Positions 56,639-64,000 of a stretch of DNA of 64,000 bases are shown here, one piece after another. Below the pieces are notes generated by a model, which did no database searches, had not been told where the DNA came from, and saw nothing but the letters and a program-made list of their open reading frames with translations. Both the position numbers and the translations under genes were made by a program. Source of the DNA: Aureibaculum flavum. Its GTDB lineage: Bacteria > Bacteroidota > Bacteroidia > Flavobacteriales > Flavobacteriaceae. The stretch lies in NCBI RefSeq assembly GCF_016406085.1, contig NZ_JAEHFJ010000002.1, positions 434,001 through 498,000 of the forward strand, given 5' to 3'. Numbering within the stretch: position 1 is the stretch's first letter; every line of letters starts with the position of its first letter.

Positions 56639-56963
56639 ATTTTGAATTGTTTTTTAAAACAAAGTCGCCATTGGTTTTCATTTTTAAATGACGACTTTGA
56701 ACTGATTTAGTTCACGAACTTTACTATTTTAATACATAGGAGTTCATGAATCTGCGATTTGACTTTCGTTTGGCAAATATGTGGCAGGTTGTTGGGTTTT
56801 GTTCACAAGGTGAACCCAACTTGGGTGATTTTTATTTACGGTAAAAAACAAAAAAACACCTATTTTTTAGTGTTATTTACCACTAAATAGGTGTTGTAAT
56901 TGGAATTAAAATAGTAACAATTGGTGTTATTTGATTTCCCAAGTTGGGTTCAACTTGGGAAAT
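56639..56963. promoter_or_regulatory. Control region with nested inverted repeats between rteC-like and HTH genes
   Basis: GAACCCAACTTGGG at 56812-56825 has a perfect inverse at 56938-56951, 14 bp each. Between them an AACACCTATTT arm near 56858 pairs with AAATAGGTGTT at 56885-56895. The region is about 325 bases and contains the promoter of the HTH-replication operon. The arrangement could be an origin, a transfer site or regulator binding sites. Confidence 0.5.
56935..56962 (-). terminator. Hairpin terminator-like palindrome after the rteC-like gene
   Basis: TTTCCCAAGTTG (56935-56946) pairs perfectly with CAACTTGGGAAA (56951-56962) over a 4-base loop, directly after the stop of the RteC-family gene on the - strand. 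It is also the right half of the larger inverted repeat of this region, so it may double as a recognition site. Confidence 0.65.
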
Positions 56964-57800
56964 TTAAGCATCATAATCATCCATTTTTTTTAGTAAGGAT
57001 TCTTTTAATTTTTCAAGAAACATTGTGCGTCCAGTTTTACGCATTTTAATATCTAAGAAGGTTCTGTAATAATCACCTAGTTCAACATTGAAAATGGTTT
57101 CAGTTAATGCTACAATATCTTTGATATTGGCAGCTCCACTGTTAATTGCACCACAACTATGTAAGGCATAGACGAGTTCTGTTAGAGCTACTTTTGAGGA
57201 TGTCCAGGTTAGGCCCGAATTTTTTACTGTGGTATTTGTGTTCAACGTCAATGGAATTGACAAACGCATCAATCTATTTTGTAGATAAACTGCAAATCTA
57301 TCAAAGCTTATTAGTTTGCTTAAAAGTGTATCTCTCGATGTACAAAACTTGGGCGGACAGTAGTAATTACCTCTGTTAATCACCGGCAAGTCATTATAAT
57401 GTGATCTGGTAAAATACAATATATCAGAATGTGTATTGCCTTCTTTGAAGTATTGGACAAATTCAAAATGATAATTGAAAAAAGTATTGACTAAATCTAT
57501 TTCTTTTGTTAGATACCTTTCTTGTTTTTTTTTACCCAATTTAGGAAAATGTAATTCAAAAGATTTAATCTCGCTAGAATAAATTAACTGACTTAGAGGA
57601 ATGACTTTAATTCTTTTAAAGAAATTAACCTCATCAGATTCATTGTTGAATGATGATTGTAAAATCATTTGATGCATTTCATGTAATATACCTCTACATA
57701 ACACAATGGAAAGCGAAGATTGTTTTATGATATCCGTATGCTCCTTGGCAATTTTATTTAATTCTACATGTAGTTTTTGGAGTAATTTTTCAAATTCCAT
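56964..57800 (-). CDS. rteC: RteC-family regulator of mobile elements
   Basis: A 278-residue soluble protein matching the RteC family known from Bacteroides conjugative transposons, where RteC activates excision genes. Family features include the N-terminal helical part, FFNYHFEFVQYFKEGNTHSD, YFTRSHYNDLP, a Cys/Pro cluster near YYCPPKFCTSRD, and LTWTSSKVALTELVYALHSC, followed by a DIKMRKTGRTMFLEKLKESL end. Homologues are common beside integrases in flavobacteria without tetracycline genes. It is separated from the HTH gene by the inverted-repeat region and probably has its own promoter. Confidence 0.85.
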   Translation of the reverse strand: MEFEKLLQKLHVELNKIAKEHTDIIKQSSLSIVLCRGILHEMHQMILQSSFNNESDEVNFFKRIKVIPLSQLIYSSEIKSFELHFPKLGKKKQERYLTKEIDLVNTFFNYHFEFVQYFKEGNTHSDILYFTRSHYNDLPVINRGNYYCPPKFCTSRDTLLSKLISFDRFAVYLQNRLMRLSIPLTLNTNTTVKNSGLTWTSSKVALTELVYALHSCGAINSGAANIKDIVALTETIFNVELGDYYRTFLDIKMRKTGRTMFLEKLKESLLKKMDDYDA

Positions 57801-58139
57801 AGGCGGTTAATTTTGGTGACTTGATTTGATGAAAATCAAATCTATGTTCCTAAAATCTAATGAAGCGTGACAGAAATGTGAATTAACAATGTTAGCGACA
57901 AAGATTTAGTAAAAATTTAACAAAAATTGTGCCTAAATGATGTGTTTTAGTGATAAAAGTAAATGTATTCAAAAAATTGTTAATTATTTACTACTGAATA
58001 TGTAAATGATTTATAGATTGTATTTTTTTTATTACTTCATATTTTACCATCTACACCTTTAAATTTCTAAATAAAAGAAGCAACCTTTTGAAAAACACCT
58101 TGTTTTTTTGTTAAGAATTATGGATTTAACGGACTCATT

Positions 58140-58394
58140 TTAGGTAAAATTAAATTTTCTTATGTACCATTCATTAAGTAGGTTATTTTTGTATTTAATC
58201 GAGATATCAGATTTTACTAATAAATCAAGATATGTTTTACCTTTTAAATCTACTTTCCCTGTTCCTGTAGTTCCCTTTATTCTGAGCAAATACACTCTTC
58301 CCCGAAAATAATGGATTTCCCTTTCTCTACATTCTTTAGGATAAGTACGCTGTTGATTTTCAAATTTTCGTTGCGGTACAAGCGTATGGAATTT
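58140..58394 (-). pseudogene. Gene remnant, C-terminal fragment (about 84 codons)
   Basis: A - strand frame bounded by stops and without a start codon at its head reads protein-like text: KFHTLVPQRKFENQQRTYPK, later YFRGRVYLLRIKGTTGTG, ending NEWYIRKFNFT. Codon choice resembles real genes. No family is recognised. It is probably the tail of a deleted gene. Confidence 0.45.
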
Positions 58395-58400
58395 TTAAAC

Positions 58401-58542
58401 AAACGATAATTTTACTGGTTTATTTATTTATCTTGAAGATGATGATGATTTAGTATTGCTCAAAAGAAACATAGATGAAGATGAACTTATAAATACAATC
58501 ACTAATACTAAAGAGTTAAATAGTGTGTTTTTAAAAAAATAA
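58401..58542 (+). pseudogene. Gene remnant, C-terminal fragment on + strand (about 46 codons)
   Basis: A + strand frame without a start reads DNFTGLFIYLEDDDDLVLLK, then RNIDEDELINTITNTKELNS and VFLKK before a TAA stop. Its acidic, regular composition suggests a gene end. It abuts the remnant on the opposite strand, so a junction lies near 58395-58401. Confidence 0.4.
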
Positions 58543-58586
58543 TTATCACCATAAATTATGTTATAAGACTTTTGTCAATCAGCATA

Positions 58587-59843
58587 TTACTTGTGGAAAG
58601 CTTCAGCAACAGCAATCGCTATTTTCTCAGCCATTAAAGGGGGAACGGCATTACCAATCATCTTATAATTGCAACTCATTTTTTCTTTAAATTCAAAATC
58701 AGTAGGGAATGATTGAATCAGTGCAGCTTCCTTGACAGTTATACTTCTCGCTTGGTTTGAATCAGGATGAATAAACATCAATCCATCTTTGTACAAATGT
58801 GCAACAATTGTCTGAGAAGGTCTGTCCCATTCCAAGTTTCTATATTTAGCATGTTTAGAACTCTTTCCTAAGAGGGAATTATAAAATTTAACTCGCTCAT
58901 TTACAGGTCGTTTATTCATTTTTTTTAAGATCCACTCCTCAAATATTTTAATATCACGCTCATTATGAAATCTTGGCTTATGATTTTCTTCTATAGTTTC
59001 GTCTTTATCAACTGGTACATAAGATATTTTTCGACCATTCATTATTACTATTTCTTTACTAGGTTTGAACCGAGGTAAATGACTTATAGCTTGCCTTAGA
59101 GTTACAGGAGTTTTTATTTTTTGACTATCAATTTCAGTATAGATAGTTTGTAAATTGAAATTATTAGTTTTAGAGGCTCTTCTTATTCCTACAATGATGA
59201 CTCTTTCTCGTTTTTGTGGAACTCCAAAATCACTAGCAGACTGTACAACACTTTTAAGTTCTTCAGGTTTTTTTATGTCATATCCGTGCTCATCGAAATA
59301 TTCATAAATTCTTTTTGTAACTTTTTTATCTCCAGGACAAGCACTTAACATTCCTGGAACATTTTCAAATACAAATACGGATGGTTGAAACTCCTCAACA
59401 ACTTTGGTAAAGCTTTCGAATAGATAATTTCGGTAATCATCTTTCATTGAGTTTTTATCCTGTGTTCTACCCGCAATAGAGTATGCCTGACAAGGAGGTC
59501 CTCCTATTACAAGGTCTACTTTTCGCTTACCAACGAGTCCTTTTAATCCATCCTTTTGGACTTCAATGTGATTGGTACCCCCATAGCTTTTAACAGTTTC
59601 GTCTTTCCAGTTGCCATTGATCAATTCTTCGGTTTTCTGAATATCAAAATGTAGGACTCTTTTTAAAGCATCCTCATTAGTATGCTTCCATTTTTTCTCT
59701 AGTCTAGATCTAAGAGTTCTCACCATTGGAATTTCCCATTCAACGTGGGCAAGAGCATCATATTTACCTGACATAATAAATCCTTCAGATAAGCCTCCGC
59801 AACCTGCAAACAAATCAATAAAAGTTAATTTTTTATTTTTCAT
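58587..59843 (-). CDS. DNA (cytosine-5-)-methyltransferase 2 of pair
   Basis: A 418-residue C5-cytosine methyltransferase. Motif I is DLFAGCGG (10-17), motif IV GGPPCQ with the catalytic Cys118, motif VI ENV (160-162), motif VIII VPQKRERVIIVG, then a target-recognition region (about 225-330), motif IX RPSQTIVAHLYKDG and motif X IGNAVPPLMA. It transfers methyl groups from S-adenosylmethionine to cytosine C5. It overlaps the upstream methyltransferase by 11 bases and is the last gene of the cluster. Its recognition region differs from the partner, so a different sequence or the other strand of an asymmetric site is expected. Confidence 0.95.
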   Translation of the reverse strand: MKNKKLTFIDLFAGCGGLSEGFIMSGKYDALAHVEWEIPMVRTLRSRLEKKWKHTNEDALKRVLHFDIQKTEELINGNWKDETVKSYGGTNHIEVQKDGLKGLVGKRKVDLVIGGPPCQAYSIAGRTQDKNSMKDDYRNYLFESFTKVVEEFQPSVFVFENVPGMLSACPGDKKVTKRIYEYFDEHGYDIKKPEELKSVVQSASDFGVPQKRERVIIVGIRRASKTNNFNLQTIYTEIDSQKIKTPVTLRQAISHLPRFKPSKEIVIMNGRKISYVPVDKDETIEENHKPRFHNERDIKIFEEWILKKMNKRPVNERVKFYNSLLGKSSKHAKYRNLEWDRPSQTIVAHLYKDGLMFIHPDSNQARSITVKEAALIQSFPTDFEFKEKMSCNYKMIGNAVPPLMAEKIAIAVAEAFHK

Positions 59844-61263
59844 CTTGCTTAATACGGTCTAATACATTTTTAAACTCTTCTGCAAAAATACCTCCTAACA
59901 ATGGTGGTACAGCATTTCCTATTTGTTTTAGCTGATTTCTAGTACTTCCTGTAAAGAAATACCAATCTGGGAAAGATTGTATTCTAGCAGCCTCTCTAGG
60001 TGTAATACTTCTAGGATGTTCACCAGGGTGTACATATGAATTTCCATCTGTTTCTAAATGAGCTATTATTGTTTTTGAAACACTTTCAGGGTTAAGTTTA
60101 AAATATTTATCACCAAATCCTTTTACTTTTTTATTCCCATTTTTATCGATAATAACCCCATAAGTAACTTTTGAAAGTGCTTCTTCATTCACAGGATCAT
60201 TTAGGTATTTTCCTGCTACAAGATTTTTATAAATAAATAAATCTCGCTCATTATGGTATCTTGATTTATGGTTAAACAAATACTTAGGTGTTATTAATTT
60301 ACCGTTATACGTATTAATAGAGTTAAGGTATTTATTACTGCTACTTTTACTTATTAATTTACTGTAAGGTTCATCAGAAATGTTCTTTCCGAAACAAACC
60401 CTCATATTACTAAATGGAACTTCTGCGTCCTCTTTATAATTGTTAGGTTTAGGATTCGATTTTATCTGAGGTAAATCGTAAATCACATCTTTTAATTTTA
60501 ACGAATCCTGTTTTGTTTTAATAATTTCTTCAAAAATATCAGATGCATTAATATCATATTTTTCAGACAGGTCTTTTCGCACTCCAATAAAGAAAATACG
60601 TTCCCTGTTTTGGGCAAGACCAAAATCTTTCGCATTTAGGATATGAGAAGAAGCATTATAACCAAATTTTCCTGTATCTGTTAATGATTTTTCAATCAAA
60701 TCCCTATAGCCTGAAGCAGAAGCTAGACCTTTTACATTTTCAATCAATATAAGTTTCGGCGATAGTTTTTCTGCAAATTTTAAATAATATTTAAAAAGCT
60801 GATTTCTTGGGTCGTCAATAAATCCCTTGGTTCTTTCCTCTAAAGTAGCTTTTTTAGAACGACCTATCATAGAAAATCCTTGACAAGGAGGACCGCCAGC
60901 AAGAACATCTATGTGATTTATGTTCGAAAGAATATTCTTTATAATGTCATTATCCTTAATAGGAGGAACCTTTTCTCGAAGCTCAACTTCTTTATTCGTT
61001 TCTATAACCATATGTCCCTGCATATCATAAGTCACTTCACCGTTGCCTAAATGTTCGTAAAGTTCTTTTATATCTCCAAGAATCACACGTTCTTGATTAG
61101 TTTCAGGATGTGTTTTTTTTAGGTTTTTCTTAAAAGTATTTAAGGCCGGTTCAGCAATATCATTCGCTAATTCAAGGTGAAAACCTTTGTTTCCGAACCC
61201 AATTGAAAGCCCTCCTGCACCAGCAAATAAATCTATATAATTGTATGTTTTTTCTCTACTCAT
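59833..61263 (-). CDS. DNA (cytosine-5-)-methyltransferase 1 of pair
   Basis: A 476-residue C5-cytosine methyltransferase. Motif I is DLFAGAGG (11-18), motif IV GGPPCQ with Cys127, motif VI ENV, motif VIII LAQNRERIFFIG, motif IX SKTIIAHLETDGN and motif X IGNAVPPLLGG. It has an insertion at about 65-105 after motif III and a long recognition region (about 240-400). It lies 137 bases after the AIPR gene and 11 bases into the second methyltransferase gene. It likely protects host DNA from the nuclease components encoded upstream. Confidence 0.95.
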   Translation of the reverse strand: MSREKTYNYIDLFAGAGGLSIGFGNKGFHLELANDIAEPALNTFKKNLKKTHPETNQERVILGDIKELYEHLGNGEVTYDMQGHMVIETNKEVELREKVPPIKDNDIIKNILSNINHIDVLAGGPPCQGFSMIGRSKKATLEERTKGFIDDPRNQLFKYYLKFAEKLSPKLILIENVKGLASASGYRDLIEKSLTDTGKFGYNASSHILNAKDFGLAQNRERIFFIGVRKDLSEKYDINASDIFEEIIKTKQDSLKLKDVIYDLPQIKSNPKPNNYKEDAEVPFSNMRVCFGKNISDEPYSKLISKSSSNKYLNSINTYNGKLITPKYLFNHKSRYHNERDLFIYKNLVAGKYLNDPVNEEALSKVTYGVIIDKNGNKKVKGFGDKYFKLNPESVSKTIIAHLETDGNSYVHPGEHPRSITPREAARIQSFPDWYFFTGSTRNQLKQIGNAVPPLLGGIFAEEFKNVLDRIKQDEK

Positions 61264-61400
61264 AGAAGCCTTAAAAATACATTGATTCTTCCAGGGTAAA
61301 AAGCCTTTTTGTTAAAAAACATAAAAAGCCTAACTAACCTAAAATCAAATTATTAAAAATAAAGGTGATAGTATTCTTGTTTTACACCAAAAATAAAAGA

Positions 61401-63572
61401 TCAATTTAAATCTAAAAGATCATCTTTTAAAACTTCATTAAATACTCTATAAAGATCATCTAAATATATTTTCAGATCGGTAAATTTCTTTTTTATAATT
61501 ACACCATTTTTGTTATTGCAATCAATAAGATATAATTTATATGTTTTAGGACTAATTTCTGTCAGTTTAGAATTTGGTCTAAAATGACCTTTCATTAAAC
61601 TAAGATGTCTTCTACCATATAGAGACATCCCATCTTTCATATTTGTTTCGATTTCATTTTGCATTCGACTATGAAGCTGCCTGTATCGATCAGGTGAAAA
61701 AATAATTTTATTCATTTCTTTCACCATTAATTCATACTTACTATCTAAACTAAATTCTTTAGATGTGTTTTTTTTGATTTTCTTAGGGACACATACGGGT
61801 AATAATTCGGTAAATTTTTCTATTTTATTCCAATCTACTTTTGTTAATATTTTATCCCAAGAATCTTTCTTTTTACAAGCTTCATCCAATCGTCCATCAT
61901 CTAAGTTTTCAAGTAAAAGCTGATTTATATAGGTCAAAAACGCTTTAATACTCAACTGTGGTATTTCATCTAGTTTATTATTATCCCATACCGCTTGAAA
62001 ATCAATAGTCTTATTTGTTTTAGACAAGAATTCTTGAACTAAAGATATAGAATATGCTAGTACATTTTTTCTGATTCTTCCAATTGCATTCTTTCCTGCA
62101 CCATACCTTGTTTTTAATAATTTATAAAAAATAAAAGACCCGACTAGGTTAGAATAATATTCTTCGCCTATTTTTTTGTTTTCAATATCAAAATAATCCC
62201 TTAAGAAATTATATCTTTTTTCCGCACTAGCAACAGAAATAAATGGTTCTATTTTTTTTCCTATTGCACAGAAGTATAAAATTGTTAAATCTGATTTTTC
62301 TATTTTATTACTTTGAGGAAAAAGGTTTACAAAGTAATTTACGTTTTTACTTAGATTTTTTTCAAGTGAATATTGGCCTCTTGTACGTTCAAAGTAATAA
62401 TAATTGTTTGAAGCAGGACTTCTGAACTTTTTAGAACAAGTGTGCAAATTGATTAAAAATTCTTCATTACTTGATAAATCTGATTGTTTTACTGCATTTT
62501 GAAGGTTACTATTTTTTGCAATTGTTGATTGTATCTTGACTGAATCAATATTTCTTCTGATTTCAGTTATTTTTGCCATAACATTCACCTTGTCTAAATC
62601 AACATTTACCTTAGTTTTTTTTGCTTCTTGAGAGGCAAAGAAAATCGAAGATGTAGTTTGTCCACCGTTTACAATTTGAAAATTTTTAAATGTTTTAACA
62701 GATTTATCTTCATTTAAAATTATTTCAGATACAGTTATACATAGCCCGTTATTATAAGCTAAAAACATTTCTGGTGCATTTATTAAAGTATCTTTTATTC
62801 CTTTATTTACTTTAATTCTACTAGATAAAAACGACCTTACATTACTCTCTAATAATCGACCACCAAAATCACTATAGATATTATAAAGAAATTCACCAGG
62901 CAAGATAGTGATAGCTGTACCATAACTAGAATTTCCTATCTGTGGTTTAAGAACATTTATCGGTTTACTATAAAAATCTTCTACTTCAATATCTAAATTT
63001 TGATTACTTTTATGAAGTCTTTCCAACTCTTTTATGTCATAAATTCTAAAATTGTAATCAATATCAGAATCGTAATCTGGTTTTGAAATAATCCTAGTGA
63101 CGTCTACTTCTTTTTTGTTTACTGCTGTATTATTAGTTAATAAATAACAATCTATTTTTACAATATTATTTTTTATCCCTGCTTGAAACTCTCTATTTAA
63201 TGCAGATAAAATATTTGCTTTGGGAATATTATATTCATCATGTCTAATAACATAATTTAAAACCCTATATAACTGTTTGAAAACTTGTTCAACATCTTTT
63301 AAATTTAATTTCCCTGCTTCATCAAAATTATTATAATTTGCAACAAAAAGAGATAAAACAGTTTCATTTTCATTTATACAAAAACCATTAATTTTTAAAT
63401 TTCTTCCACCATCATTTTCTTTAAAAAAGGGGGAGTGTTCAAAACTAGAAATCAATGAAGAATCTGTTAAATATTCTGAAACAATTTCACAAAAAGATGA
63501 TTCGCCATTTAATTGAGGGTCTTGTGAAATTTTCTCCTCTATTAATGATTTTAATGTTCCAAAATAACTCAT
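61401..63572 (-). CDS. AIPR-family protein (abortive infection phage resistance)
   Basis: A 723-residue cytoplasmic protein of the AIPR family (PF10592). The family core is visible as NVRSFLSSRIKVNKGIKDTL near 246-265, APEMFLAYNNGLCITV, FQIVNGGQTTSSIFFAS and DLSSNEEFLINLH. AIPR proteins occur in abortive-infection and restriction-like clusters; many are thought to carry a divergent nuclease. The start overlaps the DUF4420-type gene by 4 bases. With a PD-(D/E)XK protein and cytosine methyltransferases it forms a recognisable restriction-like cluster. Confidence 0.9.
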   Translation of the reverse strand: MSYFGTLKSLIEEKISQDPQLNGESSFCEIVSEYLTDSSLISSFEHSPFFKENDGGRNLKINGFCINENETVLSLFVANYNNFDEAGKLNLKDVEQVFKQLYRVLNYVIRHDEYNIPKANILSALNREFQAGIKNNIVKIDCYLLTNNTAVNKKEVDVTRIISKPDYDSDIDYNFRIYDIKELERLHKSNQNLDIEVEDFYSKPINVLKPQIGNSSYGTAITILPGEFLYNIYSDFGGRLLESNVRSFLSSRIKVNKGIKDTLINAPEMFLAYNNGLCITVSEIILNEDKSVKTFKNFQIVNGGQTTSSIFFASQEAKKTKVNVDLDKVNVMAKITEIRRNIDSVKIQSTIAKNSNLQNAVKQSDLSSNEEFLINLHTCSKKFRSPASNNYYYFERTRGQYSLEKNLSKNVNYFVNLFPQSNKIEKSDLTILYFCAIGKKIEPFISVASAEKRYNFLRDYFDIENKKIGEEYYSNLVGSFIFYKLLKTRYGAGKNAIGRIRKNVLAYSISLVQEFLSKTNKTIDFQAVWDNNKLDEIPQLSIKAFLTYINQLLLENLDDGRLDEACKKKDSWDKILTKVDWNKIEKFTELLPVCVPKKIKKNTSKEFSLDSKYELMVKEMNKIIFSPDRYRQLHSRMQNEIETNMKDGMSLYGRRHLSLMKGHFRPNSKLTEISPKTYKLYLIDCNNKNGVIIKKKFTDLKIYLDDLYRVFNEVLKDDLLDLN

Positions 63573-64000
63573 TGTAAATTAATTAACGTATTAATACTAT
63601 CTTCTAATACTTTTTGTTCTTGAAGATTAAGAACATATTCTACTCTTTTAATTGCTTTAGATATATCTGCTCTGGCTAATTTCGGAAACCCTGAGTCAAT
63701 ATTATAGAGATTTGGCCCATTAATGATTTGAAATCCAAAATCTATATATTCAATCTCTGCTTCCGCTAAATAACCCACATCTAATAATAAGCCCTCAAAC
63801 TCAAATTTAGCATCCAAATCATTTTTTAACAGTCCTTTAATATCTTCAACTAGATTAGGTAAAGACTGAAACGATGAATTTTCACTTATTCTATGCCTTT
63901 TAAGTTGATAAACAGCTAGAAATAATCGTTCTAAACCACTACAATCTAATTGATACTCGTTATTTATTTTAACTTCATATTGATTATTCGAGGTAGTACA
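63569..64000 (-). CDS. PD-(D/E)XK motif protein (DUF4420-type), cut by the window edge
   Basis: The frame is open from the right edge of the window to a stop at 63569, so only the C-terminal 143 residues or so are seen. A shorter reading starting at a TTG (63817) is not needed. Visible features are YQLDCSGLERLFLAVYQLKR, FEGLLLDVGYLAEAEIEYID, then FQIINGPNLYNIDSGFPKL, the typical end of DUF4420 proteins, which bear a PD-(D/E)XK nuclease domain. The N-terminus and catalytic residues lie outside. It overlaps the AIPR gene by 4 bases. Confidence 0.8.
   Translation of the reverse strand, partial: CTTSNNQYEVKINNEYQLDCSGLERLFLAVYQLKRHRISENSSFQSLPNLVEDIKGLLKNDLDAKFEFEGLLLDVGYLAEAEIEYIDFGFQIINGPNLYNIDSGFPKLARADISKAIKRVEYVLNLQEQKVLEDSINTLINLQ

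Larger units (their letters stand above)
51165..57800 (-). mobile_element. Probable integrated mobile element (replication + recombinase module)
   Basis: Eight consecutive - strand genes form a coherent set: an RteC-family protein, an excisionase-like HTH, a replication initiator-like protein, a DnaC-like loader, a TolC-like protein, a recombinase-ATPase fusion, a 97-aa protein and a YdjM-family membrane protein. Most overlap by 1-26 bases or nearly touch. The limits given are those of the genes. No attachment-site duplication or target repeat was identified, and no relaxase or conjugation gene is present, so it may be a remnant or a non-conjugative element. Confidence 0.55.
57801..58586. other. 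Intergenic stretch with decayed gene fragments
   Basis: About 790 bases. The left 300 are AT-rich and featureless apart from TTGATTTGATGAAAATCAAA-type symmetry near 57815. From 58140 two open fragments on opposite strands (listed separately) lack starts and suggest deletion scars between the mobile block and the restriction cluster. Confidence 0.5.

Noticed and set aside
63569-63817. Complete 82-aa gene starting at a TTG codon
   Set aside because: The same frame is open, with protein-like sequence matching the family, all the way to the window edge; it is the tail of a larger gene.

Overview
The window comes from an AT-rich marine Bacteroidota, most likely a flavobacterium. The support is SusC/SusD pairs, many sulfatase lipoproteins, a FecI/FecR pair beside an STN-type SusC, a type IX secretion sorting domain, an RteC-family protein and little Shine-Dalgarno signal. 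No rRNA, tRNA or CRISPR array was seen.

Left part (about 95-25242): a sulfated-galactan utilisation locus, almost all on the + strand. It encodes a secreted propeller protein resembling GH150 lambda-carrageenases, five S1 formylglycine sulfatases, a GH2 beta-galactosidase, a GH110 alpha-1,3-galactosidase, a SusC/SusD pair, and a galT-galK-SSS transporter-galE block. An endo-carrageenase, a beta-galactosidase, an alpha-1,3-galactosidase, sulfatases and the Leloir pathway, with no 3,6-anhydrogalactose enzymes, fit lambda-carrageenan. The inferred scheme is cleavage outside the cell, uptake through SusCD, desulfation, alternate removal of alpha- and beta-linked galactose, then Na+-coupled import and conversion to UDP-glucose and glucose-1-phosphate. 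A strong terminator (25362-25395) ends it.

Middle-left (26070-34784): a second nutrient locus with a divergent ECF sigma/anti-sigma pair, an STN-SusC, a SusD and a Tat-exported PhoA-type phosphatase.

Middle (34915-44137): an accessory region. A 2010-residue STAND NTPase with a probable N-terminal PD-(D/E)XK (Cap4/DUF4297-like) nuclease is followed by an endonuclease/exonuclease/phosphatase-fold protein, a candidate antiviral pair. Next to it, a roughly 700-base non-coding stretch (43231-43931) is richer in G+C than its surroundings and holds many nested perfect inverted repeats. It looks like a large structured RNA and I do not recognise it.

44138-50552 holds two large secreted proteins: a VIT-vWA-TonB-plug-TPR-DUF2135 mosaic and a propeller protein with a type IX sorting tail. 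Both are flanked by short dispersed palindromic repeats.

51165-57800 is a mobile-element-like block on the - strand: RteC family, HTH/excisionase-like protein, replication initiator-like protein with internal 33-bp repeats, DnaC-like ATPase, TolC-like coiled-coil protein, a tyrosine-recombinase catalytic domain fused to a P-loop ATPase and membrane helices, a small protein and a YdjM-family membrane protein.

58587-64000 is a restriction/defence cluster on the - strand: a PD-(D/E)XK (DUF4420-type) protein cut by the window edge, an AIPR protein and two C5-cytosine methyltransferases. It is separated from the mobile block by decayed gene fragments.
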